Positions 41,827 through 49,734 of a stretch of 64,000 bases of DNA are shown here, one piece after another. The first letter of the stretch is position 1. Each line of letters starts with the position of its first letter. Source of the stretch: Clostridiales bacterium (GTDB taxonomy: Bacteria > Bacillota > Clostridia > Christensenellales > Borkfalkiaceae); the NCBI GenBank assembly GCA_015069425.1, contig SVIP01000001.1, positions 62,001-126,000 on the forward strand. The letters run 5' to 3'. The notes beneath the pieces are model-generated. The model was given only the letters and a program-made list of their open reading frames with translations, was not told where the DNA came from and made no database searches. A program made the position numbers and the translations under genes.

Positions 41827-43167
41827 TTACGCCTCCTCCGTTCCTTCGTTTAGTTCTTCTTTAGGAAGTCTCTTAAAGCCGATAAACTTTTCTTTATTCT
41901 TTGCAAGAGGAAGAATTAACGCGTTAAACATTCTCGTAAACACAAGAACGCAAATTACAGATACAACCGCACCAATACCAAAAGTAATAGCAAAATTCTT
42001 AACTAAGCCATCAGCAAATGCAAAGAGTAATGCGGCAACTAATCCGCATGCAACGTTAACACTAATAGTAGGAACTAACGTTTGCTTAAACGCTTTATTA
42101 ATAGCAGCCTTAACAGTTTTTTGACTACCAATGAATTCTTCTTTAACTCTGCTTGCGAGAATTGCCATAGAAATTCCAGCAAGTACTGTTGCACCTAAAA
42201 TACCAACAACACCACCAATCGAAAGAACAATTCCTGGAACACCGATTAATAACCAACCTTCGCCAAGAATAAATATCAACATAGAAAGTGCAGTACAAAT
42301 ACCAAAACCTTTATACAATATTATTAAGAGAGCAATAGATAAAACTGAAAGAGTTATTATTGCAACGGCACATTTTTTAGCGATGTCTGCACCTAACGGA
42401 GAAGTAACCGTTTCAGTGTCTTTGATTTCGTACTTATATCCTAGACCACCGTACTTCAACTGAACAGCCATTTGTTTTGCGCCCGCTTCACTTTGACTTA
42501 CTATTGGTAAAGTTCTGTTACGGAAATTATCTTTAGTAATTGATGAAGAGAAAATATCCGTATCGCCCAACTTAATATTAAGATGGTATGTTGATGACGC
42601 TTCAATCAATTCAACCAATTCGTCGTAAGCCTCTTTGGTAAACTCAAAAGATACACCGTAAACAGCAGTTTCACCAGTAGTCGTTGTCGCACCGGTATAT
42701 TGTGCTTTCTTTATTACATTCATATCTTTAAGAATTTCCGTCGTCGAATCGGAATTTTCACCACCAAAGAACTGTAAAGTACCGTGTGCAATAACAACCG
42801 AAATATCACTTGCTAGTGATTCAGTTGTTTTTGCTTCTATGCGAAGAGTATAGTCTAAAACGTCTTTATCAGTACTCTTTACAGCTTTGATTGAATATGC
42901 ACCGTATCCAAGCGCACTCATTCTGTAATCAAGAATCTGTATAACCGAATTAATATCGGTTACTTCTTCTTCGTTATCGTCTGCAAGCGCAATAGTATAC
43001 GCAGTGCCCCCTTCCAAATCATAATCCAACTCTACCGCCCCGAAAAGAGAAGCGTATTTATTAACGCCTGCCTTGTCAAGCTTGAACTGCCCGAACGTAA
43101 GCACAAGCACTATTGCTAGCAATACGCTTATGATGGACAATAAAGTTATTGATTTCCTCTTACTCAT
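41827..43167 (-). CDS. secD: SecD-like translocase subunit without the proton-relay Asp
   Basis: A 446-residue SecD: an N-terminal helix, the P1 head domain (beginning VELDYDLEGGTAYTIAL, near the D1 motif), and a membrane domain from residue 263. TM4 reads LSIGGVVGILGATVLAGISMAILASR (315-340) and aligns without gaps to canonical LxLPGxxGLVLTxGMAVDxNVLxFER, putting Ile332 where the conserved Asp sits (D340 in T. thermophilus SecDF, from memory); Arg340 aligns. D5-like AFKQTLVPTISVN is present. The loss in both SecD and SecF argues against a random error. A consensus promoter precedes the gene. Confidence 0.88.
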   Translation of the reverse strand: MSKRKSITLLSIISVLLAIVLVLTFGQFKLDKAGVNKYASLFGAVELDYDLEGGTAYTIALADDNEEEVTDINSVIQILDYRMSALGYGAYSIKAVKSTDKDVLDYTLRIEAKTTESLASDISVVIAHGTLQFFGGENSDSTTEILKDMNVIKKAQYTGATTTTGETAVYGVSFEFTKEAYDELVELIEASSTYHLNIKLGDTDIFSSSITKDNFRNRTLPIVSQSEAGAKQMAVQLKYGGLGYKYEIKDTETVTSPLGADIAKKCAVAIITLSVLSIALLIILYKGFGICTALSMLIFILGEGWLLIGVPGIVLSIGGVVGILGATVLAGISMAILASRVKEEFIGSQKTVKAAINKAFKQTLVPTISVNVACGLVAALLFAFADGLVKNFAITFGIGAVVSVICVLVFTRMFNALILPLAKNKEKFIGFKRLPKEELNEGTEEA

Positions 43168-43215
43168 TTTTGCCTCCGTTTAAGGATTTTGTTTTTTAAA
43201 CAGTCTATCTTATAA

Positions 43216-43245
43216 ATTATACACTATATACGTGCCTTAGGTCAA
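43216..43245 (-). promoter_or_regulatory. Promoter of secD-secF
   Basis: Minus strand TTGACC (43240-43245), 18 bp, TATAAT (43216-43221), about 50 bp before the secD ATG, which has a GGAGG Shine-Dalgarno. Confidence 0.65.
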
Positions 43246-43332
43246 TAAAAATATTCGATTTCTTTTTATTTAATTGCTATTTTTTACAATTTTTTACCAA
43301 GTACATAGATTTTAAAACTTAAATTTTAATTT

Positions 43333-44430
43333 TTAACTTAATGCAAGCAATATCGCCCCTAAAAGTATCGCCACACCTAATAATACCGTCAGGCCTATTT
43401 TTAACGCAGACTTTGGAGTTTTTCCAAAAACTTTTCCAGTACTTCCGTTTACGTAAAAATTATATAGCTTTTTCTTATAGCTAAAGTTTCCAACGTAAAC
43501 TGGCAACATAACGTATTTAAATTTAACGTCAGTGTGGGTTGTTGAAATATTTAAATAAGCGACCTTATCGTAGACATAATTACTTAAGACACCTCGACGA
43601 ATTCTCGCATCCATCTCATCTTTTGCGTCTTTCCAACAATTTTCTAAACTCTCGTCATAGTGATACGCCATAAAGCCTAGCATATATTTCTTATCATATT
43701 CCTTGCTTGCGGTTGTATTAAATGGTGATATTTTATCAAGTTTACCTTGATTAAGTTTAGAACCTGCACTAATCAACAAGTCATCGAAAGCGTGATTATA
43801 TACTCCGCTTATATTGCGCCAAACCGTATAAGTTTCCACTCGCTTGTTCTTTCCAGAGCCTACAGTACGAGTATACGTTCGCCCTATACGCCCCTCGTAA
43901 AAAGAAGTCGTGCTACTGTCAAAAGTAAAACACGGCGAATATACTCCCTTAACGTTTTCCGCACAAAGATTTTTCTTGAATTGTCTAGGCGCAAAAAAAC
44001 GTTTCTTAGCCCATTTTTTGCTAAAATCTAAAGCCGTTTCACCCGTAATTGAAAATGGAATTACAGCATTTGGTTTAACCCCAGCAAGCTCTTCCGTCTT
44101 TCTAACGTGTGCCGTCCCACAAAACGGACAACTTTTTGCCGTTTCGCCAGCACCTAAAACTACTTTTGCAGAACAATTATCACATTCAAATACTGTTGTT
44201 TCGCTTGCAAGCCACTGATTAGCCTTTTCAAATCCATCTAAAATATCTTGCTCAACAGCAAAAATATCAGAGCCAAACTCTTGCCTCGTTCCACAATGTG
44301 GACATTCCAACGTTTGGCTCTCTGGATTAAACACCATATTTGATCCGCAACCGCTACACTTTATACTTTCTGCGTCAATTTCTTCAGAATTAACGTCAAA
44401 AATTTTATCGTTTTCTATACTATTATTCAA
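43333..44430 (-). CDS. TFIIB-type zinc ribbon membrane protein (YdjG-like)
   Basis: A 365-residue protein. Two zinc ribbons lie at the N-terminus (CSGCG ... CPHCG, about residues 25-47; CDNCS ... CPFCG, about 83-103), then a beta-rich domain containing SPCFTFDSSTTSFYEG and paired aromatic strands, and one C-terminal transmembrane helix (about 344-363). This resembles Bacillus YdjG, a zinc-ribbon protein of a membrane-stress (PspA-type) operon that recruits the SPFH protein YdjI. An SPFH/zinc-ribbon gene lies 675 bp away on the other strand (45106-46149), which fits. The start overlaps the end of the DUF1858 gene by 8 bp. Confidence 0.8.
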   Translation of the reverse strand: MNNSIENDKIFDVNSEEIDAESIKCSGCGSNMVFNPESQTLECPHCGTRQEFGSDIFAVEQDILDGFEKANQWLASETTVFECDNCSAKVVLGAGETAKSCPFCGTAHVRKTEELAGVKPNAVIPFSITGETALDFSKKWAKKRFFAPRQFKKNLCAENVKGVYSPCFTFDSSTTSFYEGRIGRTYTRTVGSGKNKRVETYTVWRNISGVYNHAFDDLLISAGSKLNQGKLDKISPFNTTASKEYDKKYMLGFMAYHYDESLENCWKDAKDEMDARIRRGVLSNYVYDKVAYLNISTTHTDVKFKYVMLPVYVGNFSYKKKLYNFYVNGSTGKVFGKTPKSALKIGLTVLLGVAILLGAILLALS

Positions 44431-44620
44431 AATCGTTTAATTCTTCAAGCATCTTTTGAAGGTCTGCGCCGTGAACGTCTGCAGCCTCTCCAACAGTTTC
44501 GCCATGTGCAAGTGCACAACCTAAACAATGCATCCCGTGAGACATTAAAATTTCGCCAGCCTTAGGATTGAGTTGAATTGCTTCAAAAATTGTAGTGTTT
44601 TCTGTAATTTTGTTAGCCAT
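44423..44620 (-). CDS. DUF1858 domain protein
   Basis: A 65-residue protein of the DUF1858 type: TIFEAIQLNPKAGEILMSHGMHCLGCALAHGETVGEAADVHG, with the CLGC pair (about residues 32-35) flanked by His. Small DUF1858 proteins are common in anaerobes, often near hybrid-cluster or redox proteins; the Cys pair may bind metal or be redox-active. No function is assigned. It has its own promoter and overlaps the zinc-ribbon gene, so the two are expressed together. Confidence 0.88.
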   Translation of the reverse strand: MANKITENTTIFEAIQLNPKAGEILMSHGMHCLGCALAHGETVGEAADVHGADLQKMLEELNDFE

Positions 44621-44656
44621 GAGATTATCTCCTTAATTGTCTTTTTATACCTAATA

Positions 44657-44685
44657 ATTATATAATTATTTTGCCTTTAAGTCAA
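44657..44685 (-). promoter_or_regulatory. Promoter of the DUF1858 / zinc-ribbon operon
   Basis: Minus strand TTGACT (44680-44685), 17 bp, TATAAT (44657-44662), about 37 bp before the DUF1858 ATG. Confidence 0.7.
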
Positions 44686-44708
44686 TCGTTTTTAAGCAAA
44701 AGGCAAAA

Positions 44709-44732
44709 GTAAAAAACAGCCTTTCGGCTGTT
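44709..44732 (-). terminator. Terminator of the tRNA-Gly transcription unit
   Basis: Minus strand AACAGCC-GAAA-GGCTGTT followed by TTTTACTTTT, downstream of the duplicated tRNA 3' end. Confidence 0.75.
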
Positions 44733-44736
44733 CGTT

Positions 44737-44754
44737 TGGAGCAGGTGATGAGAA
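44737..44754 (-). repeat. Direct repeat of the tRNA-Gly 3' end
   Basis: TGGAGCAGGTGATGAGAA is identical to 44863-44880, the 3' end of the tRNA gene (T-stem strand, acceptor strand and CCA). Copies are 126 bp apart, in the same orientation. No rest of a tRNA precedes this copy, so it is an isolated 3' end, as left by an att-site duplication or a decayed tRNA gene. Confidence 0.8.
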
Positions 44755-44820
44755 ACATCTCCGTAAACTTAGTTTACTACGATGGCGGAGCCGAACTCAG
44801 TCCGTTCTTGCTACATCTTT

Positions 44821-44865
44821 CCATATCAAAAGGGGTAGCCTTAGCGACTACCCCTTTTGATATGG
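44821..44865. repeat. 18-bp perfect inverted repeat abutting tRNA-Gly
   Basis: CCATATCAAAAGGGGTAG (44821-44838), a 9-nt loop, then its exact complement (44848-44865), which ends on the CCA of the tRNA gene. In the RNA it would form an 18-bp hairpin starting at the tRNA 3' CCA. No U tract follows, so it is not a standard terminator. Confidence 0.8.
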
Positions 44866-44936
44866 AGCAGGTGATGAGAATCGAACTCACAACCACAGCT
44901 TGGGAAGCTGTTGTTTTGCCACTAAACTACACCTGC
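44863..44936 (-). tRNA. tRNA-Gly (anticodon CCC), CCA encoded
   Basis: A 74-nt cloverleaf on the minus strand: acceptor GCAGGTG/CACCTGC, D arm GTTT-AGTGGCA-AAAC, anticodon arm ACAGC-TTCCCAA-GCTGT with CCC at 34-36, a 4-nt variable loop, T arm GTGAG-TTCGATT-CTCAT, discriminator T, and CCA. It reads the glycine codon GGG. The anticodon follows from the only 5-bp stem with a 7-nt loop. The 3' 18 bp recur at 44737-44754. Confidence 0.92.
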
Positions 44937-45047
44937 ACGTTCACTTTAGTTTATGATAACTTATAAACTAAAAATCACTTCATTTATTTATCAAAATAAT
45001 TTTACCATAAAAGTTTCTTAAATGCAAACAGAAATTTGTTTATTATA

Positions 45048-45076
45048 TTGATAATTTTAAAAAACTGTGCTATAAT
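45048..45076 (+). promoter_or_regulatory. Promoter of the SPFH gene
   Basis: TTGATA (45048-45053), 17 bp, TATAAT (45071-45076), 29 bp before the ATG, with TAGGAG as Shine-Dalgarno. Confidence 0.75.
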
Positions 45077-45105
45077 TTTGTTATTCTAGCTTTAGGAGTA
45101 AAATT

Positions 45106-46149
45106 ATGGCTTTATTTTTAAGAATTCTTGAATGGGCAGATGACAGTAAAGACACTTTAGTTTATAAATTACCCCTCGAAAAAGGCGGTAGGGAAATTAA
45201 CCACAAAAGTAAACTCGTTGTTAGAGAATCTCAACTAGCAATATTTGTTCATAAAGGTCAAATTTGCGACGTGTTTTCACCTGGCACTTATAGCCTTAAC
45301 ACTGAAATTCTTCCTATCCTTTCAAAATTAGCAGGCTGGATGTACGCTTTCCAAACACCAACAACCGTTGACGTTTATTTCATCAACACTAAACAATTTA
45401 CAGGTTACAAATGGGGCACTGCCAACCCTATTATTATGCGTGATACCGACTTCGGTGCAATTAGAGTTAAAGGTTATGGCTCTTACGCTTTTAAGGTTAA
45501 AGATGCAAGCGTTTTCTTAAAAGAACTTTTTGGAACAAATTCCTCGTTCAAAACGGCAGACATTGCTGATTTCCTTAAATCAATGCTTATTTCAGCACTT
45601 TCAGACGCACTTGCAGAAAGTAAAATTTCAGCACTTGATTTAGCTGGCAATACACTTGAATTTAATCAATTAGTAAAAACAATTATCCAAAATAAATTTA
45701 ACGAAATTGGTTTGGAACTTACAAATCTGTTCATCGAAAACATATCCCTCCCATCAGATGTTGAAAAAGCTATTGACGAACGCACTAAGTTAGGAATTTT
45801 GGGTGACAAAACTGACGTTATGATGAAAATCGCAGCCGCAGAAGCAATGAAAGATGCCGCTAAAAATGAAGGTATGGGTGGTGCATTTATGGGTGCTGGT
45901 GTAGGAATTGGTGCTGGTGCTGGTATGGGCGGAATTTTCGCTGATGCATTTAAGACTTCAACCAACCAAAACAAAACCCAATCAAACGAGCAAAAAATTT
46001 GCCCTACTTGTGGAAAACAAGTTTCCATAACTGCAAAATTCTGTTCAGAATGCGGTGCAAAACTTCCAACTAAAAAGTTTTGCTCTGAGTGCGGAAAAGA
46101 ACTTTCAGCAAACGCTAAATTTTGCCCAGAATGTGGAACAAAACAATAA
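45106..46149 (+). CDS. SPFH domain protein with C-terminal zinc ribbons (YdjI-like)
   Basis: A 347-residue protein: an SPFH/virion-core-like domain (residues 1 to about 220; LVVRESQLAIFVHKGQICDVFSPGTYSL, VDVYFINTKQFTGYKWGT, YGSYAFKVKDASVFLKEL), a Gly-rich, Ala-rich linker (about 254-276, GAGVGIGAGAGMGG), then two zinc ribbons (CPTCGK ... CSECG and CSECGK ... CPECG). Bacillus YdjI has the same SPFH type and is brought to stressed membranes by YdjG. It probably forms a membrane-associated scaffold. It is monocistronic, with a consensus promoter and a terminator, and its likely partner is the zinc-ribbon membrane protein at 43333-44430. Confidence 0.87.
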   Translation: MALFLRILEWADDSKDTLVYKLPLEKGGREINHKSKLVVRESQLAIFVHKGQICDVFSPGTYSLNTEILPILSKLAGWMYAFQTPTTVDVYFINTKQFTGYKWGTANPIIMRDTDFGAIRVKGYGSYAFKVKDASVFLKELFGTNSSFKTADIADFLKSMLISALSDALAESKISALDLAGNTLEFNQLVKTIIQNKFNEIGLELTNLFIENISLPSDVEKAIDERTKLGILGDKTDVMMKIAAAEAMKDAAKNEGMGGAFMGAGVGIGAGAGMGGIFADAFKTSTNQNKTQSNEQKICPTCGKQVSITAKFCSECGAKLPTKKFCSECGKELSANAKFCPECGTKQ

Positions 46150-46160
46150 TCAATTAAAAA

Positions 46161-46189
46161 TTAAATGCCCGACAAATTCGGGCATTTAA
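46161..46189. terminator. Bidirectional terminator after SPFH and chromate genes
   Basis: Stem TTAAATGCCCGA / TCGGGCATTTAA with a 5-nt loop, between convergent genes. Confidence 0.8.
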
Positions 46190-46768
46190 TTATATTATTA
46201 ATCCGTAAAATATTAATCCAAGAATAGCGGAAATTATTATTAGCAATATCGGTGATATTGCTTTTTTCTTTATCTTCTTAAAGGTAATGGCGATAGATGC
46301 AATTAAAACAAAAATAACCATTGCTTTCCAATCAAAAGATAAAGCGTCGTACACACTGCTGATTGAAAAGATAACTGTTAAAACTAAAGTAATTGCCGTG
46401 CCAATTATAAGCCCGATTACAATAGGACGTATTCCATTTAAAAAAGCTTTCACCCCACCAAACTGCATTAATCCTTGCATGATAGATGCAATAATCAAGA
46501 TTATTATAAACGATGGTAAAACCACTCCAAGTGTTGCCAACATTGAACCTAATATACTTGCCTTTGTTGAACCTATAAAGGTTGCCATATTAATTGCTAT
46601 AGGTCCTGGTGTTGATTCCGCAACGGCAATAAAATTAATTATTTGTTCACTTGTAAAGCCGTATCTTAGCGCCTCTTCGGTAACCAGTGGTATCATTGCG
46701 TAACCGCCACCGAAAGAAACAATGCCTATTTTGAAAAAAGTTAAAAACAAATCTAAAAGTATGGGCAT
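46190..46768 (-). CDS. Chromate transporter family protein, second half-size subunit
   Basis: A 192-residue membrane protein of the short-chain CHR family: FFKIGIVSFGGGYAMIPLV at the start and AESTPGPIAINMATFIGS (about 48-65), then four or five hydrophobic helices. Half-size members work as a pair with the neighbouring gene, which together equal one full ChrA. Many clostridial pairs are not linked to chromate resistance, so the anion transported is uncertain. The start overlaps the stop of the first subunit by one base. Confidence 0.88.
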   Translation of the reverse strand: MPILLDLFLTFFKIGIVSFGGGYAMIPLVTEEALRYGFTSEQIINFIAVAESTPGPIAINMATFIGSTKASILGSMLATLGVVLPSFIIILIIASIMQGLMQFGGVKAFLNGIRPIVIGLIIGTAITLVLTVIFSISSVYDALSFDWKAMVIFVLIASIAITFKKIKKKAISPILLIIISAILGLIFYGLII

Positions 46769-47364
46769 TATTCTTTACCCTCCTTTTTTGATTTATTATT
46801 ATCTTTAATTAATGAAATCAAATAAACAGTTACACCAACCAATCCGCCTATCAAAATGAATAAAATACTTGAAAAATCAACTGCAAATAGCGTCAATCCT
46901 AAAAAAGAACACACGCAAATAGAGGTCATTATAAGGTTAAAAGGTGACTTCTTTAGTTTTTTAAACATCTTAATACCCGCAGAAAGTATTAAATAAGCAA
47001 CGCAAACACGAATTCCACCAAATGCGTATCTAACCCACGTCAGCGATAAAAACTGATCAAAAAACAAGGATATTATATATATTATGATAAAGGATGGTAA
47101 AACGACGCCTAAAGTCGCAAAAACTGAGCCAAGCACTCCGCATCTTTTATATCCAACGAAAGTTGCACTATTAATTGCCAGTGGCCCCGGTGTTGATTCT
47201 GCTATAGCAATTATATCCATAAATTCGTCATGCTCTAACCATTTTTTACGCTCGACAAATTCTCTCTCTATCACAGCTATCATTGCATAACCGCCACCGA
47301 AAGTGAACAGACCGATTTTAAACATAACTATAAACAATTTTAATAGTGTCTTAATTTTACTCAT
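46768..47364 (-). CDS. Chromate transporter family protein, first half-size subunit
   Basis: A 198-residue short-chain CHR protein: MFKIGLFTFGGGYAMIAVIEREFVERKKW, then AESTPGPLAINSATFVGYK, further hydrophobic segments and a polar C-terminal tail (NNKSKKEGKE). Both CHR signature motifs are kept. It is the upstream partner of the pair and is translationally coupled to the second. Physiological anion unknown (chromate, sulfate or another oxyanion). The mRNA probably begins in the 94-bp gap before the kinase terminator. Confidence 0.88.
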   Translation of the reverse strand: MSKIKTLLKLFIVMFKIGLFTFGGGYAMIAVIEREFVERKKWLEHDEFMDIIAIAESTPGPLAINSATFVGYKRCGVLGSVFATLGVVLPSFIIIYIISLFFDQFLSLTWVRYAFGGIRVCVAYLILSAGIKMFKKLKKSPFNLIMTSICVCSFLGLTLFAVDFSSILFILIGGLVGVTVYLISLIKDNNKSKKEGKE

Positions 47365-47422
47365 ATTAGAATTATAACGCTGTTAAGATTTTTTTGCAAA
47401 TAAATTTTATGCTAAAAACGCA

Positions 47423-47448
47423 AAAAAGCACTCTTGAGAGTGCTTTTT
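47423..47448 (-). terminator. Terminator of the sugar operon
   Basis: Stem AAAAAGCACTC / GAGTGCTTTTT with a 4-nt loop, 10 bp after the PfkB gene stop. Confidence 0.8.
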
Positions 47449-47457
47449 AATCTTTAA

Positions 47458-48447
47458 TTAAAACAAATTGTCAAGTTGACTTTTGTGTTTTATTCCACTT
47501 ACCGAATCAGACGCCGATAAGCAACTTATTGCAACTTTGTTTGCAAATGATAGCATTTCTTCATCATTATAATCATGATAAATAGCATACAAAGCACCCG
47601 CACAGAAAGCATCACCCGCACCAACGCTACCTTTGATATACCCTTTAGGAAGTTTCAAAGATGGCACTATGGTGTATTTACCGCTTTTATCTAGGCAGTA
47701 TCCTTTTTCTGGACAATGCACAACTACTTTTTCGTGAACACCGCAAGAAAACATTTCTTTTAATATTTTTTCCATGTTTTCATCTATAAGTTCGCCATTT
47801 TCGTCACGAGGAGCAATGCCTACAATTTGCCCTGCCTCTATTTCATTTATAATAACGTAATCACAATGAGGCAAAGACGCTGTTGCTATGTTATGAAAAC
47901 TTCCGCTCGTTTCACTAACAAGGTCAACCGAAGTCTTTATACCCTTTTCTCTAGCAGACCTTAAAAATTCTGCCATTGGCGTAGTGCCATTTTCATACTT
48001 GTCAAAATAATCAAGGAGCATTATGTACCCAGCGTGTAAAATCTTACAATTTAGTTTGTCTAGGTCTATATCGCTTGGACAAAACTCTTTATTTGCACCG
48101 CGATTATGAAAAAAGGTTCTTTCGCCCGTGCCAGCAACGGTTATTACGTCAGAATAACTCGTCGGCGCAGTCTTACTAACTTTTATTCCGCTAACGTCAA
48201 TGCCAACGTTTGACATTTCCTTAACAACGTATTCGCCTTTATAGTCGTTACCAACTCTTCCAAATACACTGATTTGCATATCGGGATCAACTTTTTTAAT
48301 ATCAATCGCAGTGTTTGGCACACAACCACCAACTGCAAGGCTCTCGTCTGTTATGGTTGTAAGCATTCCCTTTTCAGGGAATGCTCCGACCATTTTTACG
48401 TTGTCTGTTAATATATTACCTGCTAGTGCTATTCCAACCCTTGTCAT
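47458..48447 (-). CDS. PfkB family carbohydrate kinase
   Basis: A 329-residue ribokinase-family kinase. Substrate-side motif AVGGCVPNTAIDIKKV (about residues 38-53) and the PfkB signature GSVGAGDAFCAGALYAIY (about 279-296), which holds the catalytic Asp, are clear. It phosphorylates a sugar or sugar derivative with ATP; the substrate is not readable from the sequence. It is the last gene of the operon PIG-L, NagB-like, MtlD-like, PfkB (1 bp after the dehydrogenase stop), so it probably acts on the product of that pathway. Confidence 0.87.
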   Translation of the reverse strand: MTRVGIALAGNILTDNVKMVGAFPEKGMLTTITDESLAVGGCVPNTAIDIKKVDPDMQISVFGRVGNDYKGEYVVKEMSNVGIDVSGIKVSKTAPTSYSDVITVAGTGERTFFHNRGANKEFCPSDIDLDKLNCKILHAGYIMLLDYFDKYENGTTPMAEFLRSAREKGIKTSVDLVSETSGSFHNIATASLPHCDYVIINEIEAGQIVGIAPRDENGELIDENMEKILKEMFSCGVHEKVVVHCPEKGYCLDKSGKYTIVPSLKLPKGYIKGSVGAGDAFCAGALYAIYHDYNDEEMLSFANKVAISCLSASDSVSGIKHKSQLDNLF

Positions 48448-48448
48448 A

Positions 48449-49669
48449 TTACACCCTTATTTGTTTTCCACCAGCTTCTTCGCACACTTTTACAAGTGCG
48501 GAAATTTGTTTACCGTTTTTAATCATTTCGTAAAGTTCTTCGATAAGCGCAACCTTTTCGCCCGTGTATTGACAATATTTTTCCAAAGTTGCTTTTACGC
48601 CAAATTCTTTTGCGTAAGCACATACTTCTTTACTACTATCGTCTCCATCTGGATCAAACACTAATGCGGTAGCTATTCCAATACAGATATACTCGTTTGG
48701 AACATTATGCTTCTCACAAAGTTTTAACGCACCAACCAATCTATCGTTACTGCTGAGTTTTCTGATGGTATCTTTTCCCACTCTTGCAACTGTGTCTCCT
48801 AGTGCTTTATTTAAGAAACGATATAAAAGATTTTCTGCGTGAGAAATAAGCATTTCAATTTCTACACCGTTTTCTTTTGATATTGCTAAGGCTGATTGTA
48901 TTAGTGATTTATAAGCAACGTACTTTATATCAAAATCTTCAGCCGCTTGATAAATAAACTCATAATTTCTTAAATATCCTAAGTACGCACACGTTGCGTG
49001 GCTCATATTATGCATAAACAATTTTCTTTGAATAAACATATTGAACGGCTTGTATGGATAAAGATTTTGAACGTCACTTGGAACTTCACCCTTAAACGCA
49101 TTGAGATCAACCGGTAAAATGTTGTATGGCTCAACGTATACACGCAATGGATTGCCTTGTTTTTTCTCTTCTGTCATAACAGGCACCATTCTACCGATAC
49201 TTGCTTCAACAAAACCGACTTCGTTTTCTACTTTTTCAGCGTATTCAGGGATTTGTTCTTTAATTAAGCCTTTCAAAAATTCATCTGCGCCTATAAGGTT
49301 TTCGCAAATTATAATGTTAAATGGCTTAGCATTTTTTTCAAAACGTTTCTTTAATCCAAGTGCAATTGGCTTTGCTATAAATTTTAAAACGTTTACGCCG
49401 ATTGCTGTTGCCATTATGTCGGCAGATGCGATTTCATCTGAAACAAGTTCAATATCAGTCCCGTCTATACCGTAAACGTTCTTGACCATTATCTCTTCTA
49501 AGCCTTCGTTTGAAACAACGTCAACAGGATATTCTTTATCGCTATTTAATCTGCCTATTACTTCCTTGTTAATATCAATAAAGCCAACAGAATATCCGCT
49601 AAGCGAGAACAACTGCCCAATAAAGCCTCGGCCGATATTTCCCGCACCGTACATAATAAATTTTTTCAT
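48449..49669 (-). CDS. Mannitol-1-phosphate 5-dehydrogenase-like enzyme
   Basis: A 406-residue polyol-specific long-chain dehydrogenase. The NAD motif GAGNIGRGFIG lies at residues 8-18, and the catalytic signature KLFMHNMSHATCAYLGY (K, N and H of the MtlD family all present) near 217-233. It oxidises a polyol phosphate or related sugar acid with NAD(P). No mannitol PTS genes are near, and its neighbours are a deacetylase, a NagB-like protein and a PfkB kinase. The substrate may therefore be an amino-sugar derivative, so I do not give it the mtlD symbol. A hairpin (49687-49707) precedes it. Confidence 0.82.
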   Translation of the reverse strand: MKKFIMYGAGNIGRGFIGQLFSLSGYSVGFIDINKEVIGRLNSDKEYPVDVVSNEGLEEIMVKNVYGIDGTDIELVSDEIASADIMATAIGVNVLKFIAKPIALGLKKRFEKNAKPFNIIICENLIGADEFLKGLIKEQIPEYAEKVENEVGFVEASIGRMVPVMTEEKKQGNPLRVYVEPYNILPVDLNAFKGEVPSDVQNLYPYKPFNMFIQRKLFMHNMSHATCAYLGYLRNYEFIYQAAEDFDIKYVAYKSLIQSALAISKENGVEIEMLISHAENLLYRFLNKALGDTVARVGKDTIRKLSSNDRLVGALKLCEKHNVPNEYICIGIATALVFDPDGDDSSKEVCAYAKEFGVKATLEKYCQYTGEKVALIEELYEMIKNGKQISALVKVCEEAGGKQIRV

Positions 49670-49686
49670 AATTCACCTTTTAATTC

Positions 49687-49707
49687 TTTTATGGTTTCGC
49701 CATAAAA
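49687..49707 (-). other. Intercistronic hairpin between NagB-like and MtlD-like genes
   Basis: TTTTATGG / CCATAAAA with a 5-nt loop. No T tract follows, so it is more likely an mRNA-stability or processing element than a terminator. Confidence 0.45.
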
Positions 49708-49734
49708 ATTTTGATTAGTCCTTTTATTTTGTTA

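Noticed and set aside
44736-44966. Open frame across the tRNA-Gly gene
   Set aside because: It covers the antisense strand of the tRNA, its duplicated end and hairpins; no ribosome binding site.
46190-47364. Chromate transporter as a frameshifted single gene
   Set aside because: Each half starts with its own complete FGGGYAM motif; two-gene short-chain CHR pairs are a normal arrangement.
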